Notes: generated by a model from the letters alone, not told the origin. Shown: positions 44,547 through 52,479, counted from the stretch's first letter. The stretch is DNA of 64,000 nt from G965227875 sp965227875 (GCA_965227875.1 OZ245783.1:2790001-2854000); one strand, 5' to 3'. Numbers and translations are program-made.

Positions 44547-44571
44547 GGGCCGTCAGCCTGCCTGTCGGCCC
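44547..44571 (-). terminator. Intra-operon hairpin before sulP
   Basis: GGGCCGTCAG (44547-44556) pairs with CTGTCGGCCC (44562-44571) except for one T-T mismatch, with a 5-base loop. It lies between the DUF442-SQR stop and the sulP start and lacks a T-run. It may attenuate or process the transcript. Confidence 0.35.
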
Positions 44572-44585
44572 GGTGGTGTAGGTTG

Positions 44586-46256
44586 TCAGCCGACCATTTC
44601 CGGTTTGGCCATCCATTCCTTGCCCCGGAGCATGGCTTTCCAGTAGACGGGCGGCAGGATCTTTTCCTTCAGAAGCCAGGCGAGGCCGGAGGGTTTCGTG
44701 CCGTCGATGAGCCAGGAGGGGAAACTCGGCAGCAGCTTGCCGCCATACCCGAATTCCGCCAGCACGATCTTGCCGCGCTCGACGGTGAGGGGGCAGGAGC
44801 CGTAGCCGTCATAATGGGCGACGCCGGACGCGCGCCCCATGTCGGCGAGCAGGTTGCGGGCCACGACCGGCGCCTGCTTTCGGGCGGCGGCGGCGGTCTT
44901 CGCGTTGGGCGCATTCATCACGTCGCCAAGCGACCAGACGTTGTCGAACGACTTGTGGCGAAGCGTGTTCTGGTCGACATCCACCCAGCCGGCCTGGTCG
45001 GCCAGAGGACTGACCCTGACGAAGTCGGGTGCGGTCTGCGGCGGAACCACGTGGATCATGTCGAAGCCGGTCTCGACGGTTTCGGTATTGCCGTCGCCAT
45101 CCGTTTTCGTGAACCAGGCGGTTCTCGTCTCTCCGTCGACGCGTGTCAGGTTGTGCGTGAAGTGCAGGTGGGCATCGTACCGTTCGATGTAGCGCATGAG
45201 GCTCGGGACATAGTCCTTGACGCCGAAGAGAACGCCCCCGGCATTGTAGAAGTCGATCTCGATGTCCTTCAGGACGCCGCTGCGCGTCCAGTGATCCGCG
45301 GAGAGGTAGAGCGCTTTCTGCGGTGCGCCGGCGCACTTTATCGGCATTGGTGGCTGCGTGAAGAGCGCGCGTCCCGATGTGAGGCCTTTCACCAGCTCCC
45401 ATGTGTAGGGTGCAAGGTCGTAGCGGTAGTTGGAGGTCACGCCGTTGCGTCCCAGGGTCTCGACGAGCCCCTCGATCCCGTTCCAGTCGAGCTTGAGGCC
45501 CGGCGTGACGACAAGCCGGTTGTACTTCACCACCCGGCAACCGTCGAGAATGACAGCATTGGCGTCGGGTTCGAACGCGGAAACGGCGGCCTTGATCCAG
45601 TGCGCGCCCTTCGGGATGAGCGAGGCCATGGTCTTGGCGGTGACGGCCGCGTCGAAGACCCCGCCGCCGACCATGGTCCAGCCTGGCTGGTAGTAGTGTA
45701 TGTCGGCCGGGTCGATGATGGCGACGTCGAGGTCCGGTTCCCGAGACAGCAGGCTGGAGGCCACGGCGATGCCACCGGCGCCGCCGCCGACGATCACCAC
45801 GTCATGGCTCGCATCCGCCACGTCCGTCGGGGTCCGGCCGCCGCTCGCGATCCGCCGCACGACGCCCGACATGTCGTAACCCGCCCGTTTCGTCGCCGAC
45901 AGGATGTCCGGCAGGGGTGTGCCCCGCGTGCCCTGGTCGAGAGACCAGAGCGTGGCGGAACGGGTGCCCGTCCGGCAATAGGCGAGGATGGGCCTGGGCA
46001 GTTCGTCGAGAGCCGCGCCGAAGCCGGCTGCGTCCCCGGTGCTCACCCGGCCCGACTGCACGGGGAGATAGCGGGCCTCGAGGCCATGCGCCCGGGCGGC
46101 CGCCTCGATTTCGGTGAAGGTCGGCTGGTCTGCGCCTTCGCCGTCCGGCCGATTGCAGATGATGGACCGGAAACCGCGAGCCTTGATGTCGGCTATGTCT
46201 TCTGCGGAGATTTGCGGGCTGACACTGAGCCCCTTGTTGATCGGCTTCGGATCCAT
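44586..46256 (-). CDS. DUF442 sulfurtransferase - type II sulfide:quinone oxidoreductase fusion
   Basis: The 556-residue protein has two parts. Residues 1 to about 112 are a DUF442/TIGR01244 beta-lactamase-associated sulfurtransferase domain, with the phosphatase-like loop AYCRTGTRS (Cys94). From about 150 it is a type II (mitochondrial SQRDL-like) sulfide:quinone oxidoreductase: FAD site VVIVGGGAGG, catalytic PIKCAGAPQK (Cys308) and GYGSCPL (Cys488), matching the two redox cysteines of human SQOR. It oxidises sulfide to a persulfide, passing electrons to quinone; the DUF442 part may accept the sulfane sulfur. In other genomes DUF442 is often fused to the persulfide dioxygenase instead. Here that enzyme is the separate upstream gene, 74 bases away. 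Confidence 0.93.
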   Translation of the reverse strand: MDPKPINKGLSVSPQISAEDIADIKARGFRSIICNRPDGEGADQPTFTEIEAAARAHGLEARYLPVQSGRVSTGDAAGFGAALDELPRPILAYCRTGTRSATLWSLDQGTRGTPLPDILSATKRAGYDMSGVVRRIASGGRTPTDVADASHDVVIVGGGAGGIAVASSLLSREPDLDVAIIDPADIHYYQPGWTMVGGGVFDAAVTAKTMASLIPKGAHWIKAAVSAFEPDANAVILDGCRVVKYNRLVVTPGLKLDWNGIEGLVETLGRNGVTSNYRYDLAPYTWELVKGLTSGRALFTQPPMPIKCAGAPQKALYLSADHWTRSGVLKDIEIDFYNAGGVLFGVKDYVPSLMRYIERYDAHLHFTHNLTRVDGETRTAWFTKTDGDGNTETVETGFDMIHVVPPQTAPDFVRVSPLADQAGWVDVDQNTLRHKSFDNVWSLGDVMNAPNAKTAAAARKQAPVVARNLLADMGRASGVAHYDGYGSCPLTVERGKIVLAEFGYGGKLLPSFPSWLIDGTKPSGLAWLLKEKILPPVYWKAMLRGKEWMAKPEMVG

Positions 46257-46330
46257 TTCGGTTTCCTCTCGTCTGGTGTGCCGTCAATACGGCGGCTTTT
46301 TTCCGTGGAGCCGCATGTGCAGCGGCAGGA

Positions 46331-47215
46331 TCAAAGGGCGTTGACCGGCAGTTTCAGCATGGGCTTGCCGTCCCTGTCGGTCGGCACTTCTCCGGCGCGC
46401 ATGTTGACCTGAAGCGACGGCAGAATGAGACGTGGCATGTCGAGGGTGGCGTCGCGCTCGGTGCGCATCTTCACGAAGGTTTCCTTCGTGGTGCCCTTGC
46501 CGACGTGGATATTGTGCTCCTTCTCGTCGCGCACCGTCGTTTCCCAGGCGATGTCGCGCCCGTTCGGACCGTAGTCGTGGCACATGAACAGCCGTGTCTC
46601 GTCGGGAAGGACCAGCACCTTCTGGATCGAGTCGTAGAGCTCCCCGGCGTCGCCACCGGGAAAGTCCGCCCGGGCCGAGCCGCCGTCCGGCATGAACAGC
46701 GTGTCGCCGACAAAGGCCGCATCGCCCATGACGTGCACCATGCAGGCAGGCGTATGTCCGGGCGTATGGATGGCGAAGACCTTCATGCCGCCGACCTCGT
46801 ACGTGTCGCCGTCCTTGAAGAGCGCATCGAACTGTGAGCCGTCGCGCTGGAACTCGGTGCCCTCGTTGAAGATCTTGCCGAACGTGTCCTGCACGACGAG
46901 GATCTTTTCGCCGATCCCGATCTGGCCGCCGAGTTTCTCCTGGATGTAGGGCGCGGCCGACAGGTGGTCGGCATGCACATGGGTCTCGATGATCCACTGG
47001 AGGTCGAGGCCCTGCTCCGTGATGTAGGTGATGATTTCGTCGGCGTGATCATAGGTGATGCGGCCGGCCGCATAATCTATGTCCATCACCGAGTCGACCA
47101 CCGCACAGGCCGTCGAATCGGGATCCTTGACCACGTAGGAGATCGTGTTCGTCGCCGGATCGAAAAAGGCCTTCACGTCCGGCTTGACCGACATGTCAAC
47201 AGGGTAGCTCGTCAT
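46331..47215 (-). CDS. Metallo-beta-lactamase-fold persulfide dioxygenase-like protein
   Basis: This 294-residue protein has the metal motif THVHADHLSA (His79, His81, Asp83, His84), HTPGHTPACMV, FVGDTLFMPDGGSARADF and FMCHDYGPNG. These segments fit ETHE1/Blh persulfide dioxygenases, which use one iron to oxidise glutathione persulfide to sulfite and glutathione. The ATG at 47213-47215 is chosen because upstream codons in this frame are antisense to the transporter gene. It lies 20 bases after the YedE-type gene and before the SQR fusion, so the pathway sulfide to persulfide to sulfite is encoded together. The tail after residue 230 is longer than in ETHE1. Confidence 0.92.
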   Translation of the reverse strand: MTSYPVDMSVKPDVKAFFDPATNTISYVVKDPDSTACAVVDSVMDIDYAAGRITYDHADEIITYITEQGLDLQWIIETHVHADHLSAAPYIQEKLGGQIGIGEKILVVQDTFGKIFNEGTEFQRDGSQFDALFKDGDTYEVGGMKVFAIHTPGHTPACMVHVMGDAAFVGDTLFMPDGGSARADFPGGDAGELYDSIQKVLVLPDETRLFMCHDYGPNGRDIAWETTVRDEKEHNIHVGKGTTKETFVKMRTERDATLDMPRLILPSLQVNMRAGEVPTDRDGKPMLKLPVNAL

Positions 47216-47235
47216 CTGGTATCTCCTTTCGGGTT

Positions 47236-47676
47236 TTAGGTGCGCGCGGCCGCGGGAGTGCCTGCGGTACGTTTCCGCAACAGCCTCGCGAGAACGGTGC
47301 CGGCGACGAGGCCGCCGACGAAGATGAAGACCTCGATCTCCCCGGTTCCGAGTGCCGGAAGCGCGCCGCCGGGGCAGAAACCGGAGATGCCCCAGCCCAC
47401 GCCGAACACGGCCGAGCCGGCGATCAGCGGCAGGTCGATCGTCCGCTTCGTCGGTATCTGGAATGCGGTGCCGAGAAGCGGCGTGGAGCGCCTGAGGACA
47501 AGTCGGTAACCGATGAAGGTAACCGCCAGGGCGCCGCCCATGACGAAGATCAGGGACGGGTCCCAGGTTCCGGCAACGTCGAAGAAATTGAGGACCTTCG
47601 CGGGATTCGCCATGCCGGACAGGGCAATGCCGAGGCCGAACACGAGGCCGATCAGGTAGGTCGCGATCAGGCGCAT
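47236..47676 (-). CDS. YeeE/YedE-family half-transporter (DUF6691 type)
   Basis: The 146-residue membrane protein has four helices and the YedE hallmark GISGFCPGGALPALG around residue 100, plus GIALSGMANPAKVLNFFD near the N terminus. Full-length YeeE/TsuA thiosulfate channels contain two such halves; here they are split over two genes, and this is the second half. It starts 3 bases after its partner's stop. The conserved cysteine in GFCPGG is likely to guide thiosulfate or another reduced sulfur anion through the membrane, by analogy with TsuA. Confidence 0.92.
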   Translation of the reverse strand: MRLIATYLIGLVFGLGIALSGMANPAKVLNFFDVAGTWDPSLIFVMGGALAVTFIGYRLVLRRSTPLLGTAFQIPTKRTIDLPLIAGSAVFGVGWGISGFCPGGALPALGTGEIEVFIFVGGLVAGTVLARLLRKRTAGTPAAART

Positions 47677-47679
47677 GGT

Positions 47680-48129
47680 TCAGCCTCCCATCGCGTGGCG
47701 GACGACGAACACGGTCAGCCCCGTGCTGGCCATGAAGGTGAGGGTGGCAAGGATCGAGCGCGGCGAAAGGCGCGCCATGCCGCATACCCCGTGACCGGAG
47801 GTGCAGCCGGACCCAAGTGTCGCGCCGAACCCGACGATCACGCCGCCGGCCGCAAGCGCCCAGCCCGGGACCGTTGCCTGGATTTCAGGCAGTTGGCCCG
47901 TGAGCATCAGCATGGCGACCGGGCCTGTCGCCGCACCGAGCAGCAGCGCAAGGCGCCATGACCAGTCCGCACGGTCCTCCGGAAAGAAGAGGCCGCCGAA
48001 GATCCCCGTGGCGCCGAGAATGCGCCCGTTGGCCAGCATCAGGAGCGTTGCCGACAGGCCGATGAGCAGACCGCCGGCAAGCGACTGCCATGGGGTGAAG
48101 ACGGTTTCCACGATCAGCCCGTCCTGCAT
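47680..48129 (-). CDS. YeeE/YedE-family half-transporter (thiosulfate channel-like)
   Basis: The 149-residue protein has four to five helices and the motif GSGCTSGHGVCGMARLSPRS (residues about 105-124), the first-half signature of YeeE/TsuA proteins with its conserved cysteines. GGLLIGLSATLLMLANGRI near the N terminus is also characteristic. Its start overlaps the DUF2892 gene by 16 bases, and the second half-transporter begins 3 bases after its stop, so all three are translationally linked. Probable role: uptake or release of thiosulfate or a related sulfur species across the inner membrane. Confidence 0.92.
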   Translation of the reverse strand: MQDGLIVETVFTPWQSLAGGLLIGLSATLLMLANGRILGATGIFGGLFFPEDRADWSWRLALLLGAATGPVAMLMLTGQLPEIQATVPGWALAAGGVIVGFGATLGSGCTSGHGVCGMARLSPRSILATLTFMASTGLTVFVVRHAMGG

Positions 48130-48329
48130 GTGCGGATACCGAAGACCGAATAGAGCGGGCAGCGGCCCGCGGCCGCCGTCACGATCATGATCACGCCAAC
48201 GACCGCGGCGCCGTATTTGAGGAGCGGACCCTCGAAAAGCGGGAGACCGCTGGCGAAAGCGAGATAAAGCAGCGCTGCGCCCAGGACGATCCGGGCCAGG
48301 CGATCTATCGTTCCGACGTTGATGTTCAT
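48114..48329 (-). CDS. DUF2892 (YgaP-like) small membrane protein
   Basis: The 71-residue protein has two hydrophobic helices and the DUF2892 pattern: IDRLARIVLGAALLYLAF, an interhelix loop, and the cysteine-containing end GRCPLYSVFGIRTC. This domain forms the membrane anchor of YgaP rhodanese and occurs alone beside sulfur-transfer genes. The cysteines near the C terminus may handle sulfane sulfur. It is the first gene of the sulfur operon, with a very strong AAGGAGGTT ribosome-binding site, and lies behind the palindrome at 48384. Confidence 0.9.
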   Translation of the reverse strand: MNINVGTIDRLARIVLGAALLYLAFASGLPLFEGPLLKYGAAVVGVIMIVTAAAGRCPLYSVFGIRTCRTG

Positions 48330-48357
48330 GGCAACCTCCTTGCTGCGATATCCGGAA

Positions 48358-48396
48358 ACTATCGGATCGCCCGGAGGAGGTCGGTGACTAAGTCAC
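48358..48396 (-). promoter_or_regulatory. Crp/Fnr-type operator and promoter of the sulfur operon
   Basis: On the minus strand GTGACTTAGTCAC (48384-48396) is a 13-base inverted repeat with perfect 5-base arms, resembling Crp/Fnr sites. About 30 bases downstream (centre to centre) lies GATAGT (48358-48363), a 4/6 match to the -10 box. The palindrome is then centred near -41.5, the class II activator position. The DUF2892 start is at 48329. Confidence 0.7.
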
Positions 48397-48447
48397 ACTT
48401 GGGCCTGATGATGGAAAACCGCGGTCACGACGGGACGCTGCGCCGCG

Positions 48448-49122
48448 TCAGGGCGAGTCCGCGAGGGCTTCGAGGGCATGTCGGTCGGTGATCGAGATGT
48501 TGCCGCGCGACGACGTGATCCAGCCACGTCGCTGGAATTCGTGCAACTGCCGGCTGATGACCTCGCGTGCGCTGCCGAGTTCGGATGCGAGGTTCTGGTG
48601 GGTGATCTCCAGGTGGCCGTCTTCGCCAGCGAGCTGCAGCAGTCGCTGGGCAAGGCGGATGTCGATGCGGGCAAACGCCACGTCCTCGATGACGCGGAAC
48701 AGGTTGGTCACCCGCACGCTGAACGCGGTGAAGACGAACTGGCGGAACTCCGCGGACCGCGCCACAAGGTCGTCGAACACCGAACGGGGAATGGCGACCG
48801 CCGTCGCGTCATGCTCGACGATTCCCTCCGCGAGATAGTCCTCGTAGCCCATCAGGCAGGCGGTGGTCAGTGCGCAACTCTCCCCGGCCGACACGCGGTA
48901 GAGCACGATTTCGCGGCCGGTCTCTGACACCTGCTGGACCCGCACCGTTCCGTCCAGCAGGAGCAGATAGTTCTGCGGCGCCATGCCCGGACCGAATACG
49001 CGCGTGCCGGCGGCAAGCGTGACGACCTTGCTGTTGTCCACCAGCAAGCGGCGCAAGTCGGACGTCAGGGTCATGAGGCCCGGGAAACTCTCTATCCAGG
49101 ACTCGTTCTGGGGCATGTCCAT
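48448..49122 (-). CDS. Crp/Fnr-family regulator with a two-cysteine sensor segment
   Basis: The 224-residue protein has an N-terminal effector beta-roll and a C-terminal helix-turn-helix (ITHQNLASELGSAREVISRQ, about residues 173-192). It lacks the Fnr [4Fe-4S] cysteine cluster. Its only cysteines, Cys83 and Cys89 in ESCALTTAC, lie in the loop where Crp binds cAMP, and the cAMP-contact residues are not kept. It sits directly upstream of the sulfane-sulfur operon in the same direction, with a Crp-type palindrome between them. A thiol/persulfide-responsive activator is a reasonable hypothesis, parallel to the ArsR-type SqrR/BigR dithiol sensors that control such genes elsewhere. Confidence 0.93.
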   Translation of the reverse strand: MDMPQNESWIESFPGLMTLTSDLRRLLVDNSKVVTLAAGTRVFGPGMAPQNYLLLLDGTVRVQQVSETGREIVLYRVSAGESCALTTACLMGYEDYLAEGIVEHDATAVAIPRSVFDDLVARSAEFRQFVFTAFSVRVTNLFRVIEDVAFARIDIRLAQRLLQLAGEDGHLEITHQNLASELGSAREVISRQLHEFQRRGWITSSRGNISITDRHALEALADSP

Positions 49123-49200
49123 CTATCCGGCAACCAGGCGTTATGTTCGACCGCCGCAAAGTGTAGACCGATTTCGCCGTTTTCAGAACATCCCGAAACG

Positions 49201-49692
49201 TCAGGTCTGGCGCTCCGTCAACGGTCCGGCCGGGCCGGGAGGAAGGGGGACCATGGTATCCACGGCAATGTCCGTCTCCGCACCGTCGTTTATCGACTGG
49301 CGCTCGCCGTCGGGCTTCCCGGCGGGTGTCTCTTCCTCGTCGTCGGCGGAAGCCGGCAGCATCAGCGGTTCGAGGTCGTTGCGCATCCACCAGTACCAGA
49401 AGCCCTGTTCGCGGATCCACCTCTCGAGCCTTGCCAGATCGGTCCATTCCCGGGGCAGGCCGCGCGCGCTGTAGATGCGGGCGACCTGATCGTCCACGTA
49501 GACGAGAACGCCCCAGGCGAGCGGATGTTTTTCCTGATCGCCGAAACCGCCGCCCATGCTCTGGCGGTAGGTCCGGTAGACGACCGCATACTCGCCAAGC
49601 CGTCCGGCATCACGCAGGACGGGCAGGTCGGATTGCGTCACCGTCATCGACACGCCGAGCGCTGCATCCTGATTCATTGTGTTGACATTCAT
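49201..49692 (-). CDS. Hypothetical protein
   Basis: I do not recognise a family. From the ATG at 49690-49692 the protein is 163 residues; starts at 49677 and 49647 are also possible and no ribosome-binding site decides. The core, about residues 25-110, is rich in aromatic residues (YAVVYRTYRQSMGGGFGDQE, HPLAWGVLVYVDDQ, WIREQGFWYWWMRNDL) and looks like a small folded alpha/beta domain; the last 45 residues are low-complexity and acidic then proline-rich. Two strong palindromes lie just upstream at 49704-49741, suggesting tight regulation. It is monocistronic. Confidence 0.6.
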   Translation of the reverse strand: MNVNTMNQDAALGVSMTVTQSDLPVLRDAGRLGEYAVVYRTYRQSMGGGFGDQEKHPLAWGVLVYVDDQVARIYSARGLPREWTDLARLERWIREQGFWYWWMRNDLEPLMLPASADDEEETPAGKPDGERQSINDGAETDIAVDTMVPLPPGPAGPLTERQT

Positions 49693-49703
49693 CGCAATAT
49701 GGA

Positions 49704-49741
49704 TACACCATGATTCATGGTGTACATCATTTAACATGATG
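49704..49741. promoter_or_regulatory. Two adjacent operator-like palindromes
   Basis: TACACCATGA (49704-49713) and TCATGGTGTA (49715-49724) are perfect 10-base arms around a single T. Directly next to them CATCAT (49725-49730) and ATGATG (49736-49741) flank TTAAC. They lie upstream of the hypothetical gene on minus and 108 bases before the VOC gene on plus. A TTGACA hexamer at 49682-49687 on plus may belong to a promoter for the latter. Confidence 0.65.
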
Positions 49742-49848
49742 TGAGCCAAATGCCATCACTAAAACCGTCCGCCGGCTCGATTTTCTGCGTCCCCTCGCGC
49801 GAATCGCCCCGGCCGGGACGCTCCAGATAACCGTTCAGGAATACGAAT

Positions 49849-50418
49849 ATGTCCAGAAAAGTTGCTCCGGTCCCCAAGGGATACCGTACCGTCACCCCGG
49901 AACTCGTCGTGCGCGGCGCCGATGCCGCGATTGCCTTCTACACGGAAGTCTTCGGCGCGGACGAACTGTCGCGCGTCGTTGGCGAGGACGGCGTGACCGT
50001 GCTGCAGGCCGAACTGAAGATCGGCAACTCGATCGTCCGCATCGTCGACGAAATTCCCGCTTTCGGCATCCTGTCGCCGGCCGGATTTGGCGGAACCGCA
50101 TCCGCCATGCACATCTACCATGCCGATGCCGCCGATATCTGGGAACGTGCGCTGGCGTGTGACGCCGGTATTCTCGTTCCGTTCGCAGACACCCCGTGGG
50201 GCGAGCGCTACGGCCGTTTCGTCGATCCCTACGGTCATGTCTGGTCGGTGTCGCGCCGGATCGCGCGGCCGTCCGAAAACCGTGCGGAAGACGCGCCGGA
50301 AGCGGTCATGGAAGGCGGGTTCTCCGTCCACGAGCCCCGTGCGGACAAGGCCGGCCTGACGACCGAACAGGAAGCGGTTCTGCGCTCGGGCGAAGAGCAG
50401 CGCACCAACGCGGCCTGA
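49849..50418 (+). CDS. VOC-family (glyoxalase/PhnB-like) protein
   Basis: The 189-residue protein has a vicinal-oxygen-chelate fold of the PhnB type: TPELVVRGADAAIAFYTEVFGADE at the start (given in part), LQAELKIGNSIVRIVDE, AMHIYHADAADIWERAL and ERYGRFVDPYGHVWSVSRR. The last 50 residues form a polar tail outside the fold. Such proteins may be isomerases, resistance proteins or lyases, and their activity cannot be told from sequence. It lies 51 bases upstream of gabT on the same strand and probably shares its transcript. Confidence 0.88.
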   Translation: MSRKVAPVPKGYRTVTPELVVRGADAAIAFYTEVFGADELSRVVGEDGVTVLQAELKIGNSIVRIVDEIPAFGILSPAGFGGTASAMHIYHADAADIWERALACDAGILVPFADTPWGERYGRFVDPYGHVWSVSRRIARPSENRAEDAPEAVMEGGFSVHEPRADKAGLTTEQEAVLRSGEEQRTNAA

Positions 50419-50469
50419 AACCACAAGGATCCCGGATCAGCGGGATCGCACCATCGGGAGATCAAGCTC

Positions 50470-51774
50470 ATGACCGACAACCACACCCTCCATTCCCGTC
50501 TTGCAGCCGCCACGCCGCGCGGCGTCGCGACAGCGACCACGATTTTCGCCGACCGTGCGGAGAACGCGGAACTCTGGGATGTCGAAGGCAGGCGTTTCAT
50601 CGACTTTGCGGGCGGCATCGCCGTGCTCAATACGGGCCACCGCCACCCGCATGTCATGGCGAAAGTCAACGAGCAGCTCGACAGGTTCACCCACACCGCC
50701 TATCAGGTGATGCCCTACGAACCTTACATCGAGCTGGCCGAACGCCTGAACGCCCTGGCGCCGGGCGGAACGCCGAAGAAGACGCTGTTCGTCACCACCG
50801 GTGCCGAAGCGGTCGAGAACGCCATCAAGATCGCCCGCGCCCACACCGGACGTCCGGGAATCGTCGCGTTCTCCGGCGCTTTCCACGGCCGCACGCACAT
50901 CACCATGGGCCTGACCGGCAAGGTCGTGCCCTACAAGAAGGGCTTCGGACCCTTCCCGTCGGACATCCACCACGTGCCGTTCCCCATGGAACATCACGGC
51001 GTGAGCGTGGACGACTCGTTCAAGGCGCTCGACCGGCTGTTCAAGGCGGACATCGAAGCCGAAAGGGTGGCCGCGATCATCATCGAGCCGGTGCAGGGCG
51101 AAGGCGGGTTCTACATCGCGCCGCCCGAACTCCTCCGCCGTCTGCGCGATGTCTGCGACCGGCACGGTATCCTGCTCATCGTCGACGAGATCCAGACCGG
51201 ATTCGCCCGCACGGGTCGGATGTTCGCCGTCGAGCATTCCGGGGTTGAGCCTGATCTCATCACCATGGCCAAGAGCCTCGCGGGCGGTTTCCCGCTTGCT
51301 GGCGTCATCGGCAAGGCGGAGATCATGGACGCGCCGGAGCCCGGCGGTCTCGGCGGCACCTATGGCGGCAATCCGGTGGCATGCGCGGCGGCGCTCGGCG
51401 TGCTCGATGTCATCGAAAAGGAAGGCCTGGTCGAACGCAGCGCCGCTCTCGGCGAAAAGCTGGTCAGCCGGATCCGCAGCATGTCCGGCGGTGCGAACGC
51501 ACATCCCATCGGCGACATTCGCGGGCTTGGTGCCATGGTCGCCTTCGAACTGGTCAGCGCCCATGGCGGCAACGAGCCGGATCCGGAAGCAACCAGGGCG
51601 CTTTGCGCCAGGGCTCTGGAGAACGGTCTGGTGCTCCTGTCTTGCGGCGTCTTCGCAAACACCATCCGGATCCTTGTACCGCTGACCGCGTCCGATGAAC
51701 TGATCGACGAGGGACTGGATATTCTCGAGCGTTCTCTCGGGGAGATCTCCGCGCCGTCCGTCGCGGCCGAATAG
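50470..51774 (+). CDS. gabT: 4-aminobutyrate-2-oxoglutarate aminotransferase
   Basis: The 434-residue class III PLP aminotransferase carries Arg141 (GAFHGRTHI), Glu211 (VQGEGGFY), Asp239 (IVDEIQTG) and the PLP lysine Lys268 (TMAKSLAGG). These fall at the same positions as in E. coli GabT, so the length and register agree. It converts GABA and 2-oxoglutarate to succinate semialdehyde and glutamate. No succinate-semialdehyde dehydrogenase gene is next to it. An intrinsic terminator follows 24 bases after the stop. Closely related enzymes act on 5-aminovalerate or other omega-amino acids, so the exact preference may be broader. Confidence 0.93.
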   Translation: MTDNHTLHSRLAAATPRGVATATTIFADRAENAELWDVEGRRFIDFAGGIAVLNTGHRHPHVMAKVNEQLDRFTHTAYQVMPYEPYIELAERLNALAPGGTPKKTLFVTTGAEAVENAIKIARAHTGRPGIVAFSGAFHGRTHITMGLTGKVVPYKKGFGPFPSDIHHVPFPMEHHGVSVDDSFKALDRLFKADIEAERVAAIIIEPVQGEGGFYIAPPELLRRLRDVCDRHGILLIVDEIQTGFARTGRMFAVEHSGVEPDLITMAKSLAGGFPLAGVIGKAEIMDAPEPGGLGGTYGGNPVACAAALGVLDVIEKEGLVERSAALGEKLVSRIRSMSGGANAHPIGDIRGLGAMVAFELVSAHGGNEPDPEATRALCARALENGLVLLSCGVFANTIRILVPLTASDELIDEGLDILERSLGEISAPSVAAE

Positions 51775-51798
51775 AGGGCGGGCCCTGGGGGGCCTGGA

Positions 51799-51829
51799 AG
51801 CCGGCCGGCGTCACGCTGGCCGGCTTTTT
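51799..51829 (+). terminator. Intrinsic terminator after gabT
   Basis: AGCCGGCC (51799-51806) pairs perfectly with GGCCGGCT (51818-51825) around an 11-base loop that can pair further, followed by a T-run. Confidence 0.9.
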
Positions 51830-51844
51830 ACTTTTTCCTCGATC

Positions 51845-52384
51845 TTATCCCGGCCAATGGATGACTGCGTGGACGAACCCCTGCGTCTCCCCCGCGATCT
51901 CCTCGCCGATCGAAAACGGCGTGGGCCATGGTGGCGAGAGCGTCGCTTCGGCCTCGCCGGCATGATAGCCGAGCACGGCGCGGTGCTTGCGCACGAGATG
52001 CTGCATCCTGCGGTTCTCCCGCAGGCAGATCATGTGAAGTGAACGCACGCCGCGGTTCTGCGCCGCCGCGACGATGCGGGTGACCAGTGCATCCCCGATG
52101 CCGGCATCCTGCCAGCGGGACTCGACCGAGAAGGCGGCTTCCGCCGTCATCTGGAGGCCGGGCAGAATACCCCGGAGCTCCGCCACCGCCCGCAGAACGC
52201 CGTCGACAAATGCCCCGTAGACAAGGGCGTCGATCTGCAGGACGCGCTTCGCATAGGTCTCGATGAATTCGTCGGTTACGGGGCCGCCGAACCTCAGCCT
52301 GCGGGACTCGGGGTCCAGCCGGAGAAAGTGGTCGAGGATCGCGTCAAGGTCGGGCGACCAAAGGCGTCGGATGTTCGCAGTCAT
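51845..52384 (-). CDS. GNAT-family N-acetyltransferase
   Basis: This 179-residue protein has the acetyl-CoA-binding region VESRWQDAGIGDALVTRIV (the R/QxxGxG/A loop appears as QDAGIGDA) and the surrounding strands of a Gcn5-related acetyltransferase (LVYGAFVDGVLRAVAELR). The N terminus (LDHFLRLDPESRRLRFGG) matches a subgroup common in alphaproteobacteria. The ATG at 52382-52384 is used; an in-frame GTG at 52414 adds ten residues. The acceptor is unknown. A long perfect inverted repeat lies upstream at 52432-52479 and may regulate it. Confidence 0.88.
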   Translation of the reverse strand: MTANIRRLWSPDLDAILDHFLRLDPESRRLRFGGPVTDEFIETYAKRVLQIDALVYGAFVDGVLRAVAELRGILPGLQMTAEAAFSVESRWQDAGIGDALVTRIVAAAQNRGVRSLHMICLRENRRMQHLVRKHRAVLGYHAGEAEATLSPPWPTPFSIGEEIAGETQGFVHAVIHWPG

Positions 52385-52431
52385 GGGCGCGCTTTCGCGG
52401 GGTGTGGTGTTCACCGGTCGATCCCATTTTC

Positions 52432-52479
52432 ATTGTGCATTGCGACATAATCGTGACGCGTTTTGATGCAATGCACAAT
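52432..52479. promoter_or_regulatory. 12-base perfect inverted repeat upstream of a GNAT gene
   Basis: ATTGTGCATTGC (52432-52443) and GCAATGCACAAT (52468-52479) are exact inverse copies separated by 24 bases. The region is AT-richer than its surroundings. Two operator sites or one looped site are possible; no T-run makes it a terminator. Confidence 0.6.
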
